Positions 12,081 to 24,003 are shown, numbered from the stretch's first letter. The stretch is DNA of 64,000 nt from Phyto melanocephala (GCA_941918925.1 OW799233.1:136346533-136410532); one strand, 5' to 3'. The notes: generated by a model not told the origin, from the sequence alone. Program-made: numbers and translations.

Positions 12081-12140
12081 TATCGTTGTGGTCGGTAGTG
12101 TTGTAGTTCGAGGGTTCGATTCCCTACAAATACCCTTGTC
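12081..12140 (+). repeat. tRNA-like sequence (possible SINE head)
   Basis: 12112-12124 is a perfect pol III B-box-type GGGTTCGATTCCC, preceded about 12 nt earlier by a weak A-box-like GTGGTCGGTAGTG (12088-12100). A full cloverleaf cannot be drawn, so a tRNA-derived SINE or pseudo-tRNA is more likely than a gene. Confidence 0.4.
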
Positions 12141-13152
12141 TAGTCTATGTTTTTGCTTTCGGTTACTGAAATTAAAATATAGTTTTTAATTGTATTCTGA
12201 TAGAATAAATAAATTAAGAAACGTATTGTTTTTAGAAAAACTAAAACGACTTAAGGCCTTATATAAAGGCATCTTTACTCTCTTTATCTTCACTGCGTTT
12301 ATTTCTTTCGACCGAGTATTAAATGGTTTCTGTTTGTGTTTTAGATTTGTGTGTAAGCGTTTCGTTGTCTGAACTTTTATTTAATGGTGGTAATAAATTT
12401 AAGGAATTTTAAAAGACAACATTTTGTTGCTATTATTTTTATTTATTTTTTGTTTTTGTTGCAAAAGATTTAGATGGTGCAATTTCCGAAGATTAAAAGA
12501 TTGTGGAAAAGAAACAGTTGTTGTTTTAAATACTGAACAGACATACAAACAGACAAACAAGCATAGAAACATAGAGACCATCGAATAGTAAAAAAAAAAA
12601 AATTCTTAAATAAATCCAATTATGAGAGATGCGAAATTTTACGAATATTTTAAGAACATTTTTCCTGTGACAATGTAAGACGATCAAAAAAAAAAAGGAA
12701 GAGTGCAATATATACGGCACGACCGAATCTGATAGTACTCTTCATCATCTTGTACATATGTGTAAAGGTCTTATCATGGAACATCCTAGATTTAAGATTT
12801 TATCTTTTACGTAATTTTTCTGCATTACTTCCGACGCCAGTTTTGATTTGAATTTTATATAAAAGTCTCCGCTTACAGTAATAGCAACCCTGCTATGCAA
12901 CATCCTCTTACCAATAGTGTTGAATTGCTGGTATCTATTACGAACTCAGGAACAAACGCTGCTTGTCTTGGCAGTAGAATTTATTTATGTTTTTTTTTTC
13001 CTTAATTTATATAACCGAACCTATTTAGCCATACAAGCAAAAAACAGGCAACTTTTTCAACAACATTTCAATATAAAAAACATAAATTAACTACTTTGGT
13101 TTATTGTTGGAACTCGATTCTTAAATAGTTCGAATATACAGTTGTTTTCCAT

Positions 13153-13419
13153 GTGTTAATCATGCCCAAAGCACTGGAGTTACTCGATAACTTCAACCAA
13201 AGTAGTCGTCGAGTAAACAAAAAAAAAAAAAAAAATAGAATTGGTATGGCACAGAACAAAAACAAATATTTCACGGAAGCCTACTATGCCAGTTGTAGGG
13301 CTAGAATTAGGGATTTAGACCTAAAATTATTAAACGGGTATTGTACATTCAATCCTTATACAAAGCACTTTTGTATTATGAACTGCAACTATACCACGTT
13401 CCCAATGATCTTTAAATAA
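13153..13419 (+). CDS. Hypothetical short ORF, 88 aa
   Basis: A frame from the ATG at about 13162 (or TTG/ATG-like triplets just upstream) to a TAA at 13419. The product has a lysine run coded by a poly(A) tract (residues ~24-28), followed by a more protein-like second half with several Cys and Tyr ('YYASCRARIRDLDLKLLNGY'). I do not recognise it; no signal peptide or splice signals are evident. It lies directly upstream of a LINE relic and may be a retroelement scrap. The reading frame could be chance. Confidence 0.15.
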   Translation: MLIMPKALELLDNFNQSSRRVNKKKKKNRIGMAQNKNKYFTEAYYASCRARIRDLDLKLLNGYCTFNPYTKHFCIMNCNYTTFPMIFK

Positions 13420-13539
13420 TGACCATTTTTGACTACAGTGCAGTGAAGTTTAATGCTGCTGGATGATAGAAATCGAGGACATATCGGCATGAGTTTCTTG
13501 GTATATTATAACCAGTTTTTAATCAAACCATTGACTATG

Positions 13540-14270
13540 CTGCTTCACACACTAACTTTGATAGAGCGTTCAAGGTTGTAATAACCTCCAGAAGGGAGTG
13601 GAGTAGTGCCAATCACGGGTGGCTTTGACACCAGGATATACACAGAAAGATCGGACAGCAAAAACTTATGCTATGTGTCGCGAGGCAGCTTCCGAGCTGA
13701 CACAGATTATTTCGGAATTTATATAATTGCTGTCTTGGAAGTTAAAACAATAAAAATATTGTTGTAATTTTTGCTGATTGTCAGTTGGACTTTTCCGTCA
13801 CTAAATTTCTTTACGGCAACTAACCTAATGGTTGGCCACTGCAAAAAGTATCTGTAGGTCTGTGTCAATTTTCTTTCATTATCTTAGGCACCTGCCTATG
13901 GAGACCTTTATTGTATTGAACTGTCGAACGGGCTATCCAAAACTGAATCAGCTTTGAATATATCCAAAACAGAAATATTAAAAATTATTTTGAGTACACT
14001 CTCTTAAGTAGGCTTATAATTATGGCATGCATAACGTGGCATGGATGTTTAAAGGTTACTGGTTGTAATGAAGGGTTACTGAAAATGGAAAATGACCAAA
14101 ATGCAATATAGGTATTACAAAAGTGGAAATAATTTTTCACATCGTCTTTGAATGCCAGGCCTTATCTGATAAGAGATGCAGGTAATGTACTGAGATATCT
14201 CACGACAATGGGCGAAATTTTGTAACTTTCTTACATTTTATCTGACGAATGCTGTGGTCTTGCCACAACT
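13540..14270 (+). pseudogene. Non-LTR retrotransposon 3' relic (RNase H to knuckle)
   Basis: The + strand in shifting frames gives 'NKNIVVIFADCQLDFSVTKF' (13750-13815), resembling the 'I-x-VDSQAAL' part of RNase H, then 'LMVGHCKKYL' (13826-13857; compare 'LTGHxxxxxHL' of insect LINEs) and 'HIVFECQALSDKRC' (about 14140-14180; compare 'EHIxxxCPALxxxR'). The order agrees with the C-terminal part of R1/I/Jockey-like ORF2. Many stops. Confidence 0.45.
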
Positions 14271-14326
14271 GATTACCTATTATTATACTAAAGCATTAAC
14301 GTGCAGTCAATTGCTATATTAACTAC

Positions 14327-14535
14327 CAAGGCATATTTATTCATCGGGTAATTGCAGTTCGGGGAGAACTTTTTTGTTTATATTTTTTATGTATGAAGTT
14401 TGACATTTGAAATAAATTAGAAAAGAGAGAAAATTGTTTTTTATTTATGCATTTTGACAGCTGAAACTTAAAATAAGTGAAGAAAAAAATAATCAGCTGA
14501 CGAATCAAGAGTACCTGATGAATAAATATGCCTTG
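14327..14535. mobile_element. MITE with perfect 9-bp target duplication
   Basis: The terminal inverted repeats start CAAGGCATATTTATTCATC, about 24 bp with one mismatch. The element is flanked by the exact 9-bp direct repeat ATTAACTAC at 14318-14326 and 14536-14544. A 9-bp duplication with TIRs points to a Mutator-like (MULE) non-autonomous element. A related right end (ACCTGATATGAATTCGCCTTG-like) lies at about 41857-41900. Confidence 0.8.
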
Positions 14536-14544
14536 ATTAACTAC

Positions 14545-16515
14545 AATTGTAATACAAGGCTGAACACCAAACAACAAGGTCATTTGTAAACATCTAGGCT
14601 GTACGAGGTGCTCTCAAATATAGTGTCTGGCGATCAGTAATTCATCCCGCGTAATACTTCTTGATGACTGACCGATTAGTTTACCGGGGCTCAAAAACTA
14701 AAATACTGGTTTAAGACTTAAAAGCTTGTAAAAATATTATTAACTATACCAACAGAGAAATAATTTTATTAAACATATAAACACACAGTTTTCAAATTGC
14801 ACAATACTGTATTTTAGAGATATTTAAACAGACAGTGTTCTTTTGGCAGCACAACTTTTTAATATTGACATAAGATAAAGGTCAATGGTTTTTATGAAAA
14901 AAAATTATATATTCTTTAAATAATTATGTATAAAACATTCCGCATTAATTTTGTGTAATAAAATCAAAGTTTGATGAAGGACTGCTTATTCCAAAAAAAA
15001 AAGCACTTCGTGTTAAATTTCCTGTTGTACAAAAACTTTTATATTCAAGTGTTGAAATAAGTTAAATACTTTAAATTCTTAAAATTCTAATATTTTCAAT
15101 ACGTCAGCAGCTTTAGTATTTATTACACATTCTTGTGACTTTTTCTCTGTTTGACTTTACACACACATTTATTACATCCTTTACCATCAGTGTTAAGAAA
15201 TAATAATATAAGCTCAACATCTGGTTTGTAACCTTTAAAAATATAAATTTAATTTGTGATGTTTGAACGAATTTTCAAGTATTTAGTACTGACAATACAA
15301 CCGTTTCGGTTTACACATAATTTTAACACAAAAGATATTTGTTTTATGATCGAAATAATTTTTAGACTTGTGAATTACCACAATACATTTTCCTTCATTC
15401 AATTCAGTTAAAAAATTTGTGTATTTTTCTTTGCTCAACTCCATTCATTAGTTTGGTTTTTATTTTATTAAAAAAACAACGCAATAAAAAATAACACCTA
15501 CTATGTAGTAAGAGAGTAAACAATCACTTGTATGTACATCTATTTAATAAGAGAGGGTGAATACGGGAACCGAAATGTTAAAACGAGCTGACTAGAAGAG
15601 ATAATGAATTGTTCCAATTTTTGTTCATTGCTGAGTTTGTGTTTAATTTACATCAAATGAACAAAAAGTTTAAAAAGTGAATAATTCAATAAAATTTACG
15701 AATTTCTCGTTGTTTGATAAGCATATCTTGAAAATTAATAGGCAAGACGATTTTTCTTTACGCAGTTTAAGCCCAAATCATTAATACAACCGATTTTATT
15801 AATAAAATTAATCATTTGAAAGGAATTTTACCACAGATGAGGGCAATCTATTGAAATTGGTTTAGTATTTAAACAGTTATAAGCAATTGAAGTTGCTACT
15901 AACACATGCTCACATCATATGTGTGTAACAAAACAAAAAAATAATATGTGATGATATAAATTGCTTTATACACTGCTTTATGTGTGTGCAGAGGTGCCAG
16001 ATGATTTTGATAAAAAAAGCATAATAGTTTCAAAAACAATCAACATTATCCGCATTTCAATTAAATATATTTGCAAATTAGTAATACATACTTCAGATAC
16101 AACAAAACACATTTTTATTAACAAAAGAAATACCAAAACAGCATCTTTTAAGTTTTTTTAAATATATCAGAAAAATAAATAAACCCAAAAGTATATGTTG
16201 TACTTAGATACATTTCAGGGTTTGACATTTAAAACAGTTTGAATTACTAAATATGAAAAATTCTTAAAAAAAATTTTTTTTTTATATTAACTTTCCATTG
16301 AACTCGAAATTGTGTTTTATTAAGGTTAACTTGACTAAAGTCTCCTTACACATATATGGAAGAATGTGGAAGAAATATTATTTGTTGTACAAACTTTTAT
16401 GGCATTGGATATGCATCTCTAAAAGGTGGGCCATATATCAATTTAAATTTGATGCAGCGATTATTTCGAATCCAGCAATACTTATGTCATTCTATTCTGT
16501 CACAAAATTGCACTG
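14545..16515. other. No feature recognised
   Basis: AT-rich intergenic DNA with no supportable gene or repeat structure on either strand. Confidence 0.45.
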
Positions 16516-16517
16516 AA

Positions 16518-16780
16518 CAAAATAAATCGAGTTACGCTGGAGCAACGTTATGATTTATTGAAAATTTATTTTCCAAAGAAAGACAATTGGTTGAAAATTG
16601 CATTTGGAAAAAATCATCTTTTCGGATGCAGCACATTTTCATCTTTGTGCATACGTTAATATGCAATATTGCCGTATTTGGGGCTCAGAAAACTCAAACG
16701 TGGTCTTACAGAAGCCAATGCACTCATTACGAGTGACTCACCCTTTAGTATCCCCATGCTTTAAATTCAAAAGAATCTCG
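16518..16780 (+). pseudogene. Internally deleted Tc1/mariner relic
   Basis: The + strand reads 'NRVTLEQRYDLLKIYFPKKD', the start of a mariner-type transposase. After a deletion it continues as 'FSDAAHFHLCAYVNMQYCR' followed by 'IWGSEN' (about 16615-16695), the FSDEAHFHLxGYVNKQNCRxWGSENP block that precedes the catalytic core. Nothing downstream is left. Confidence 0.65.
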
Positions 16781-16870
16781 ATAAAGGAATCATTGTCCTT
16801 TTTCATAGTCTATAGGATTAATGTTTAAAATCAAAACTATCTGATCAGCTGATCGGCAAGTTCTATATAA

Positions 16871-17578
16871 AAACAAGTAACAGTGCTATGTTTGTATCAC
16901 CAATTATCTCATATAAAATACGTGCATACGTACACGTTAGAATAAATGTGGCATCGAATCCCAGCTGAGCCAAAAAAATTGTATTTTATTTTATTTAATA
17001 TATTATTTATATTTTATTATTTTTTTTTATATTTTTTTAAAATTTTTTTAAAAAATTTTTTTTGAAAAATTTTTAAAAATTTTTTTTATATTTTTTTTAA
17101 AATTTTTTTTAAATTTTTTTTTGTAGTTTTTTTTATTATTTTTTTCTTATTTTTAATATTTTTTTTTTTAATTTTTTTTGTTTGGTATGTTTTTTACATG
17201 TATCTATGTATGTATGTTGTTGTTGTAATTGTGAAAAAAAAAACGAGGTGGTCGTGGTTTCTTGCTCATATCTCAGAAAGTTATGGGGCGATTGTGCTGA
17301 ATTTCAATAGCGATTCATTCCTGGATATTTCCAAGAGATTGATACCATATACAGATCTGAGGAACATATAGTTGCTTCTAAAAGTTGATTTCAACCAACA
17401 CACGGACAGACGGGCTGACGGACAGACGGTCAGGGCTTAATCGACTCCTCTATTCATAAGCTTTCAGAAAATATATACTTTATGGGGTCGGAAATGAAAA
17501 TTGTAGAAATTACAAACGGAATGACAAAGCTATATATACCCTTGTGCACCACAGGTGAAGGGTATAATAAAGTAACCA
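16871..17578 (+). mobile_element. HINE-C copy 1
   Basis: INE-1-like element of the second family. It starts 'AAACAAGTAACAGTGCTATG' (hairpin lost here), has 'CATCGAATCCCAGCTGAGCC' near 16953, a long T-rich tract (16977-17180), 'GAGGTGGTCGTGGTTT', 'CTCATATCTCAGAAAGTTAT', and ends GGTGAAGGGTATA. The inverted subterminal partner TATACCCTTCAC, preserved in other copies, is deleted in this one. Confidence 0.75.
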
Positions 17579-18630
17579 TGTTTTAAGTGGTTATTAAAAA
17601 ATCGTAATTTTTGGAGCAAAAATAGTCAAATCGGCACTTTTATAATTTTGACAACAACAAATCAGCATAATGCCGATAAATCGGAAAATATGCCAGACCT
17701 GTGTGCAAACAAAACATGGAGAGATCTAAGTACTACTGCGGTGTTACAATTTAAACTTCAGTCAAAAAGATGTTTTGTGGTTTTATGTTTTTCCAGTTTA
17801 GATTTGGTGTTTACAGATAATTGGATTTATACTTGAGGAAAAAAATTCAAGTCGAAATAAATAGATAAAAAAATGTATTTGTTAGAATTTAGTTATATTT
17901 TGAGCTTAACAAATAATTTACAGCTCGATTATGGTCGAATGGGTCGACCGTACAACACACTAGAAAAAATAAATACACACATATATACGCATTGGTGTAG
18001 GGTTTAAAAGATTTAGCACAGCACAATATACCAAAACACTTACTTTGTATTGTAACATTTCATTGTGTGGGAACATTTATAAAATTAGAAAAAAGAAATT
18101 GCCAGATACTTACACGCACATCCCTATAAGCAACTCAACAACTAAAGGTGGTTAATGCCTGGATTAATTTCATTGTGGCTAATTGACTATTTTAACGATC
18201 AATTGACAGACTATGGATGACTTTTCAAACTAGCTTAGAGCTAGTTTCTTGAAAGTAAGTTTAAAGTCACCCCACTTATAGTTAGTCAATTGCATTTAAA
18301 TAAATTATAAATTGACATTATTTAAAATAATTGTTACAAATATTTCAAATATTTTTATTATTTTTTTTTTCCAATTCTACTTTAAAAAAATATCTTGGAT
18401 AATAAATTTATTTATAAAAAATTTCCTTTTTACAATAATTCATACATGCATCTTTAGTAGTTTATTTTTCACTGATTTCATTTATTTAACTTTACTAAAT
18501 GCCAGCATAAAAACTGCAAATAGCACAATATTAAAAAACAAAGGTACCTCAAAAGTGGTAGAGCAAAATAATAAAAATATAAAAAATTCTCATATGTATG
18601 CTTTAAATTTGGGTAACTTCTGCATTACTT
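17579..18630. other. No feature recognised
   Basis: AT-rich DNA; the 107-residue open frame at 18312-18635 is composed of Ile/Phe/Asn/Lys from low-complexity sequence and is not supported as a gene. Confidence 0.4.
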
Positions 18631-18852
18631 TGTAGTTACCCAGCAAAAACTAGGTAATGACTTGCTCTTACTAATCAATATACTTTTCAAGGACCATAAC
18701 ATATCGTCTATGTTACTAAGAAGTATTTTAATAATGACTTGATTTATAATGTGGTACGTAAGTACCTATTATATGTATAATAGTTTTTTAAGCTTAAGGT
18801 CCTTTCAATAATAAAAAATCTTTTTATTTCATTTTGTATTATTTGCTCAATA

Positions 18853-18882
18853 TTTCGCTACTTCTTTGTGTAGCATCATCAG
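18853..18882 (-). ncRNA. Hammerhead-ribozyme-like core (Penelope-type), degenerate
   Basis: On the - strand: CTGATGA (18882-18876), one extra T, GCTAC, an 8-nt loop, GTAGC, then GAAA (18856-18853). CUGANGA-stem II-GAAA is the hammerhead core, and such motifs are known in the terminal repeats of Penelope-like elements. The unpaired T between the core and stem II departs from the consensus, and I cannot define the cleavage site, so activity is doubtful. Confidence 0.35.
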
Positions 18883-19224
18883 GATACGAGTTTTTTATTA
18901 TATATTTGTTTTTTGTTGGATTACTGGCTTGACATTTGTTTTTTTTTCTTTTTTAGATTATAGTTTGATTAACAAAATTTAAAATAACATAAAAAATTTT
19001 TTAAACATTTTGTACAAAATTGTACAAAAATGTAGTATAACAAAAATTTGAATTTATATAAAAATATTAACAAAAAATTATTATACAAAAATTGTTGAAA
19101 AAATGTTTATAGTATTATAAGAATATGTGTAACAATAGAAAAATTGTATAACAAAAATTCAATAATTTTTAAAAGTATTAACAAGAATTATATAAATTAT
19201 TGTCTATAGATATGACAACATAAA

Positions 19225-19623
19225 GATATTTATGCAACATGAAGGACTTCCTATTTGATCTTCTGCTTCACCAATTGTGGCAGATAAAGTTATGGAAAAA
19301 TTACTAGATTCTTGTATTCAGAAAATGGATATTAAACCGAAATTAATGACTAAATATATAGATGATCTAATTTGTGTTATGTCTGAAGAGTTTATTGATC
19401 AAATGTTAGACATTTTTAATGATTTTACTTCTTCAATTAAATTAACTATAGAAAAGAAATGGGATTTGAGACTACCCTATTTACATACATTAGTTATAAG
19501 AAAGGGTAATAAGTTGTTAATAGATTGGTACCAAAAACCCACTGTTTCAGGTAGGATAAATATACATGCATATACAATGGAATTTCTTGTTGCGAAATTT
19601 GCTAGAAGCCATTTAAATACATA
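19225..19623 (+). pseudogene. Penelope-like element reverse transcriptase fragment
   Basis: The + strand gives 'GLPI' then a stop and 'SSASPIVADKVMEKLLDS' (compare GLPMGSPxSPxxADIVM). It continues 'LMTKYIDDLICVMSEEFIDQ' (compare KYVDDxF), 'LPYLHTLVIRKGNKLLIDWY' and 'QKPTVSGRINIHAY' (compare DWYxKPTxSGRxLNxxS). These are the fingers-palm-thumb signatures of Penelope-like retroelements. There is one stop in the GLP motif, no N-terminal domain and no GIY-YIG endonuclease. Confidence 0.75.
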
Positions 19624-20463
19624 ACCTTTTTATAATTCTCATTTAGTTTAACACGCATTAGGTATAAGTAATAAATTTTTTGCCAACAGCGGCAAAGCAT
19701 TTCATTACAAAAGTGATGACTTATAGATTTTCACTGATTTTTAGATTCCATATTAAGTATCGCAGAGTCATCTAACCGAATTTTCGTCTTTAAAAAAACC
19801 GAGTGTGTTAAGTACTTGCCTCCAATGACATCGCCGTGTTTTAAAAAATGGGTTTATTTTGTAATATGTTATTTTGCTGGGTAGTTGATAAAGGCTAACT
19901 AAAAGTGCGTTATTTTCGCAAACGACTACTCTTTTGCTTATAGGGTTACTTTCAAACTACGTACACTTATAATTCTATGTGTGCGTGTGTATCGTTGGCA
20001 TAAGAATTTTAAAATTTATGAAAAAGATTTGTTAAACAGCAGCGAACTGGAAATTATAAAACCAGAAATTTATATGATTGCAGGCAAGTGTGTATGTTTT
20101 AAAACGTGCATACCGAAAAGAAAAAGGCAGAAGTTTGCAAGTTTGTATAGTTATGCGTTATAATTCATTACAAGACTATATGTTAAATAAAATCTAACGT
20201 CCCTGAAATGTAGACTGAAATATAAATTGTATTTAATTTTCTTATATTGTTGAGTATTCAATTTCGAGCCGCAATAGCTTGGAGTGTTGAGCGAGATTTA
20301 TAACAAATATATGGTTTTAATAAAAAAAATGTTTTCTTTTGATTATTAAAAATTCCATTAATTTAAAGGTATTTAATATAAATATTAAGTCATTCAGATG
20401 GGTTTACTAAGCTCTGGTGAAAATAAATTGCTTAATAAAACATCAAAATATAAAGTCCTTTCA

Positions 20464-21802
20464 CGCACAGAGGAGTATTTGGCCTGAAAAGCTGGCCAAA
20501 ATTATTAAACGTGTTTTTTGAATTAAAAGTTCTAGTTTTTTGATAGTTTTAGGTGTAGTATGATATAAGAAATCTAGTAACAGATTTTGAAAAAATTACA
20601 CTGCGCAACAAAAGTACACTGCGCAAAAAAAATTTATTTTGTCTCTGCTAGAAATAAAAGTATATGGACTATATTGGTTTTGATGCACTTAATTCAAATC
20701 TGTTTTCCGTTTTTCTCTAGTACGTAAGGATTTTCTGTTAAAGGCGTGGCATATTTCACTCTCTAAATCGTTGGGTTGCCTAATATATTTTCTCATAACT
20801 TGAAAACGGATTCTCCGATTTTTATGAATAAAAGTCGGTATAACTAGTAAAACTCAATTAACAAATATATTTTAAAGGTTTAAACTCATTCATAACAGGC
20901 TGTATGTACATGCATACATATTATGATTTACGATCTAATTAAAAAATTAATTAGTGATTAATGCCTTTTATAATTATTCTTGTTAGGTCCGTTTATTTAT
21001 TTTTTTAACAAATAATGTTTTGTAGAGCAGGTATATAAAAATATCTTTTATGGGTATGTGTGGGACATTCCCTTATAACTATTATGGATAATAAAGAACT
21101 TTTCAAATTTATAATTATAGGCAGGTATTAACATTGTGAAGTGTTAAAAGTGATGTGAATAACAGTTGAAGTCAATAATTCAAAATACATAAAAGTTAAT
21201 GACGATATAAATGTAAAAGAAAAAGTGCCTGATGAGCAAAAATAGAAGAAATGTAAAAATTTAAAAAAATCGTCAAAAATAATGGCGCAAACTTGCGCAA
21301 ACTTTTTTTCTGTTTCTAAAATAAGAGATTCCAAGTTTTATTGTGGTATTAAATAAACATAATTCGTAGAGATGCTAACCTCACTTTCAAAAACCTCTTC
21401 TTTTTCTTTTTTTTTTTTCAAAAAAAGTGTAAATTTTTTTTTTTTAGTTTTTGAACGAACATGAATATTCAACATATTTAAAATTTTTTTTTTTTAAATA
21501 ACTTTTGATCAAACCTTTCAGCGAAAAAAAAATCATTGTTAAATATTTATTCGTTTAGCCGTAAAAAAATATCATAAAAACATCCAGAAACCGAAAAAAA
21601 CATTTAAATCTCATATAATTTTCTTCACTTTCCTGACTTTAGCAGGGTCTCAGAGCTACAAATCGAAGCTAAAAGTCTTCAAAATTTACAATATAATGCA
21701 AAATATTGTTGTCTGTCGAGCTGCGTACTTTGTTTTTAAGATTTCTTAAAATTCAGTTTTGCCTTTATGGCCAGCTTTTCAGGTCAAATACTCCTCTGTG
21801 CG
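20464..21802. mobile_element. 1.3-kb element with about 34-bp terminal inverted repeats
   Basis: CGCACAGAGGAGTATTTGGC at 20464 faces its complement ending at 21802; the repeat continues through 'CTGAAAAGCTGGCCA' with one mismatch. No transposase reading frame survives inside. 'ACACTGCGCAA' occurs twice near the left end (20597-20635) and 'TTGCGCAAAC' near the right (21290-21302), possible subterminal sites. No target duplication is seen. Confidence 0.6.
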
Positions 21803-21817
21803 ACGGTCTTTATTAAA

Positions 21818-23276
21818 CACGTAAAGAAAAAACATGGTTATGCTAACCATAATCGAAGAGCAACATACTATGATTGAATTGTATGATTGTGGTAAAAACA
21901 TAAAATCGAAATCGACAATCTTTGCTTTTTATACCCTTCACCTGTGGTGCACAAGGGTATATATAGCTTTGTCATTCCGTTTGTAATTTCTACAATTTTC
22001 ATTTCCGACCCCATAAAGTATATATTTTCTGAAAGCTTATGAATAGAGGAGTCGATTAAGCCCTGACCGTCTGTCCGTCTATCCGTCTGCCCGTCTGTCC
22101 GTGTGTTGGTTGAAATCAACTTTTAGAAGCAACTATATGTTCCTCAGATCTGTATATGGTATCAATCTCTTGGAAATATCCAGGAATGAATCGCTATTGA
22201 AATTCAGCACAATCGCCCCATAACTTTCTGAGATATGAGCAAAAAACCACGACAACCTCGTTTTTTTCACAATTACAACAACAACATACATACATGTAAA
22301 AAACATACCAAACAAAAAAAAATCAAAAAAAAAATATTAAAAATAAGAAAAAAATAATAAAAAAAATTTTCTAAAAAAATTTTTTAAAAAAATGTAGAAA
22401 AAATAATAAAATATAAATAATATATTAAATAAAATTTTTTTGGCTCAGCTGGGATTCGATGCCGCATTTATTCTAACGTGTACGTATGCACGTATTTTAT
22501 ATGGGATGAATGGTGATACAAACAATTGTTATTGCATGACTACACGTTGTGAAGGGTATATAAGATTCGGCACGGCCGAATATAGCACTGTTACTTGTTT
22601 TACACCAAATTATTGGTTTTTGCTGTTAGTTATATTTATCGTAATTACCTTTTTAATTGTAATTTTTATACTTAAATATTTTTTTAAATTTTTTCGTTTA
22701 TTTTGATATTTCTCAATTTTTTTCATAATTTTTGTGTATTTTTCTGACACTTCAAACTTTGGAAGTAATAAAAATTTAATCAGGAAGAAGAAGAAGAAGA
22801 AGAACAGCTGAGATCAAATTTTTAATAAAAAAATCATACTTTGATTCTTCTGTAATCATACAATCATTGTCTCACCTATTATTAATTGATTATTTGTAAT
22901 TTTGAATGCCTCTAAATATATTGTTTTTGTTGTTATATTGTTGTTGTATTACAACAGAGCTTGTAAAGTGTGTATCAAGGTGAGTTTGATAAAAGTATAT
23001 AACCATAAGTGTAATAAGTAAAGTGATATTAATGCAATCTTTGAGTGTGTTTAAGTAAATAAAGTGCTCTTAATTTTATAACGAATTTCAACTGTTTTTG
23101 ATTGCAATAAAAGTACTCAAGGTATATTTAAAGGAAGTAAACCAACGTTTATAAAAGGTATAAACGTAACAATTTGATGAAATAAACTGTTACCTCCTTT
23201 CTACAACCAAATATTGTTATAGCGAATACAAGATTTTCGTCGTGATTATATCGTAACCATGGCTTTTCTTTACGTG
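21818..23276 (+). mobile_element. MITE-B copy interrupted by HINE-C copy 2
   Basis: The left end CACGTAAAGAAAAAACATGG and the right end CATGGCTTTTCTTTACGTG are inverted. TA follows the right end, as in Tc1/mariner-type MITEs. The body matches MITE-B copies at 29698-32057 and 35757-36492 (shared 'GAAGAGCAACATACTATGAT', 'TGTCTCAC.TATTA'). It is split by HINE-C at 21926-22600. A further repeat (about 22940-23160), homologous to 9540-9720, is also inserted. Confidence 0.7.
21926..22600 (-). mobile_element. HINE-C copy 2 (inside MITE-B)
   Basis: The - strand copy has TATACCCTTCAC at 21930-21941 and the inverted partner GTGAAGGGTATA at 22549-22560. The terminal hairpin ATTCGGCACGGCCGAAT (22565-22581) is followed by 'ATAGCACTGTTACTTGTTTT'. 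The CCGTCTGTC-type microsatellite lies at 22066-22100. Interruption of MITE-B shows it is the younger insertion. Confidence 0.8.
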
Positions 23277-23280
23277 TATA

Positions 23281-23724
23281 TTCTCTTTAACAATATTTGG
23301 CTAACGAAAACTAGTAAAAGTTATTTTAAATTTATTTAATCATATATTTTGTCCCGATAATCAATCGTTTTTTTTTTAAGAAGTTTGTGATTTTCAAAAG
23401 TTACATACAAATTCTAAAAAAATTAGAGAAATTAAAAAATAAATTAGAAAGTGTAAAAAAATATTTAGTTTAAAAATTGCAATAAAAAAAACAAGTCAAA
23501 TTATTATATGTCATTACCAGCAAAAGACAATAATTTGCCTTAGGAAAATGAAAATGTTGTCTATTTCAACCCTAGTCATTATGGTTATTGCTTGATACTT
23601 TAATTATACATGATAATGATAACTGGCAATCATTATATGTATGTGTTAACCACAGTCACAGAATTCAATCATAGTATGTTGATCTTAAATAATGATTACC
23701 ACAACTACATTTTTCTTTTCGTGT
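23281..23724 (-). mobile_element. MITE-B fragment, inverted
   Basis: Directly abutting the previous copy head-to-head: 'CAATATTTGG' (23290) through 'CAAAAGACAATAATTTGCC' to the end motif '...TTTTTCTTTTCGTG' near 23722, in the reverse orientation. It lacks the first ~70 bp of its right end. Confidence 0.6.
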
Positions 23725-23914
23725 ATTAATGCGAAATTTCATCATTTTATAAATATAACTCTATTACTTTTATGAGCTTTTAGATTTTTTTATAACACTC
23801 GAACTAGATATCCATAACGAGATACATTGAGGGGATTGGGTTCTTGGACTAGTCCGTTACTTATGCGAAATTATGATTATGGTTTTTTATTGGGAGTTCC
23901 GTTTTCCATATGGA

Positions 23915-24003
23915 GTGCACAACATGCCAACTGGGCATAAATGTATGCCTGTCGTGGGTTTGGGCTTTTGGTGCCCCTCCTTTTCAACCTAACCTAACCT
24001 AAC
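23915..24003 (+). repeat. Repeat G with (CCTAA)n tail
   Basis: It contains 'GCACAACATGCCAACTGGGC', 'CTCCTTTTCAACC' and three CCTAA units at 23990-24004. The reverse-complement copy lies at 35386-35455. A short unit with a simple tail suggests a SINE or a LINE 3' end. Confidence 0.45.

Larger units (their letters stand above)
18638..19882. mobile_element. Candidate TIR-bounded element enclosing Penelope-like sequence
   Basis: TACCCAGCAAAA at 18637-18648 faces its complement TTTTGCTGGGTA at 19873-19884. Solitary ends of the same type occur near 35371 and 40013, so this is a recurrent terminus. Between them lie a Penelope-like reverse transcriptase fragment and a ribozyme-like motif. No target duplication is clear, and the pairing of the two ends is inference. 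Confidence 0.35.

Noticed and set aside
18312..18635. 107-residue ORF
   Set aside because: Low-complexity AT-rich sequence rich in Ile, Phe, Asn and Lys; no conserved motif.
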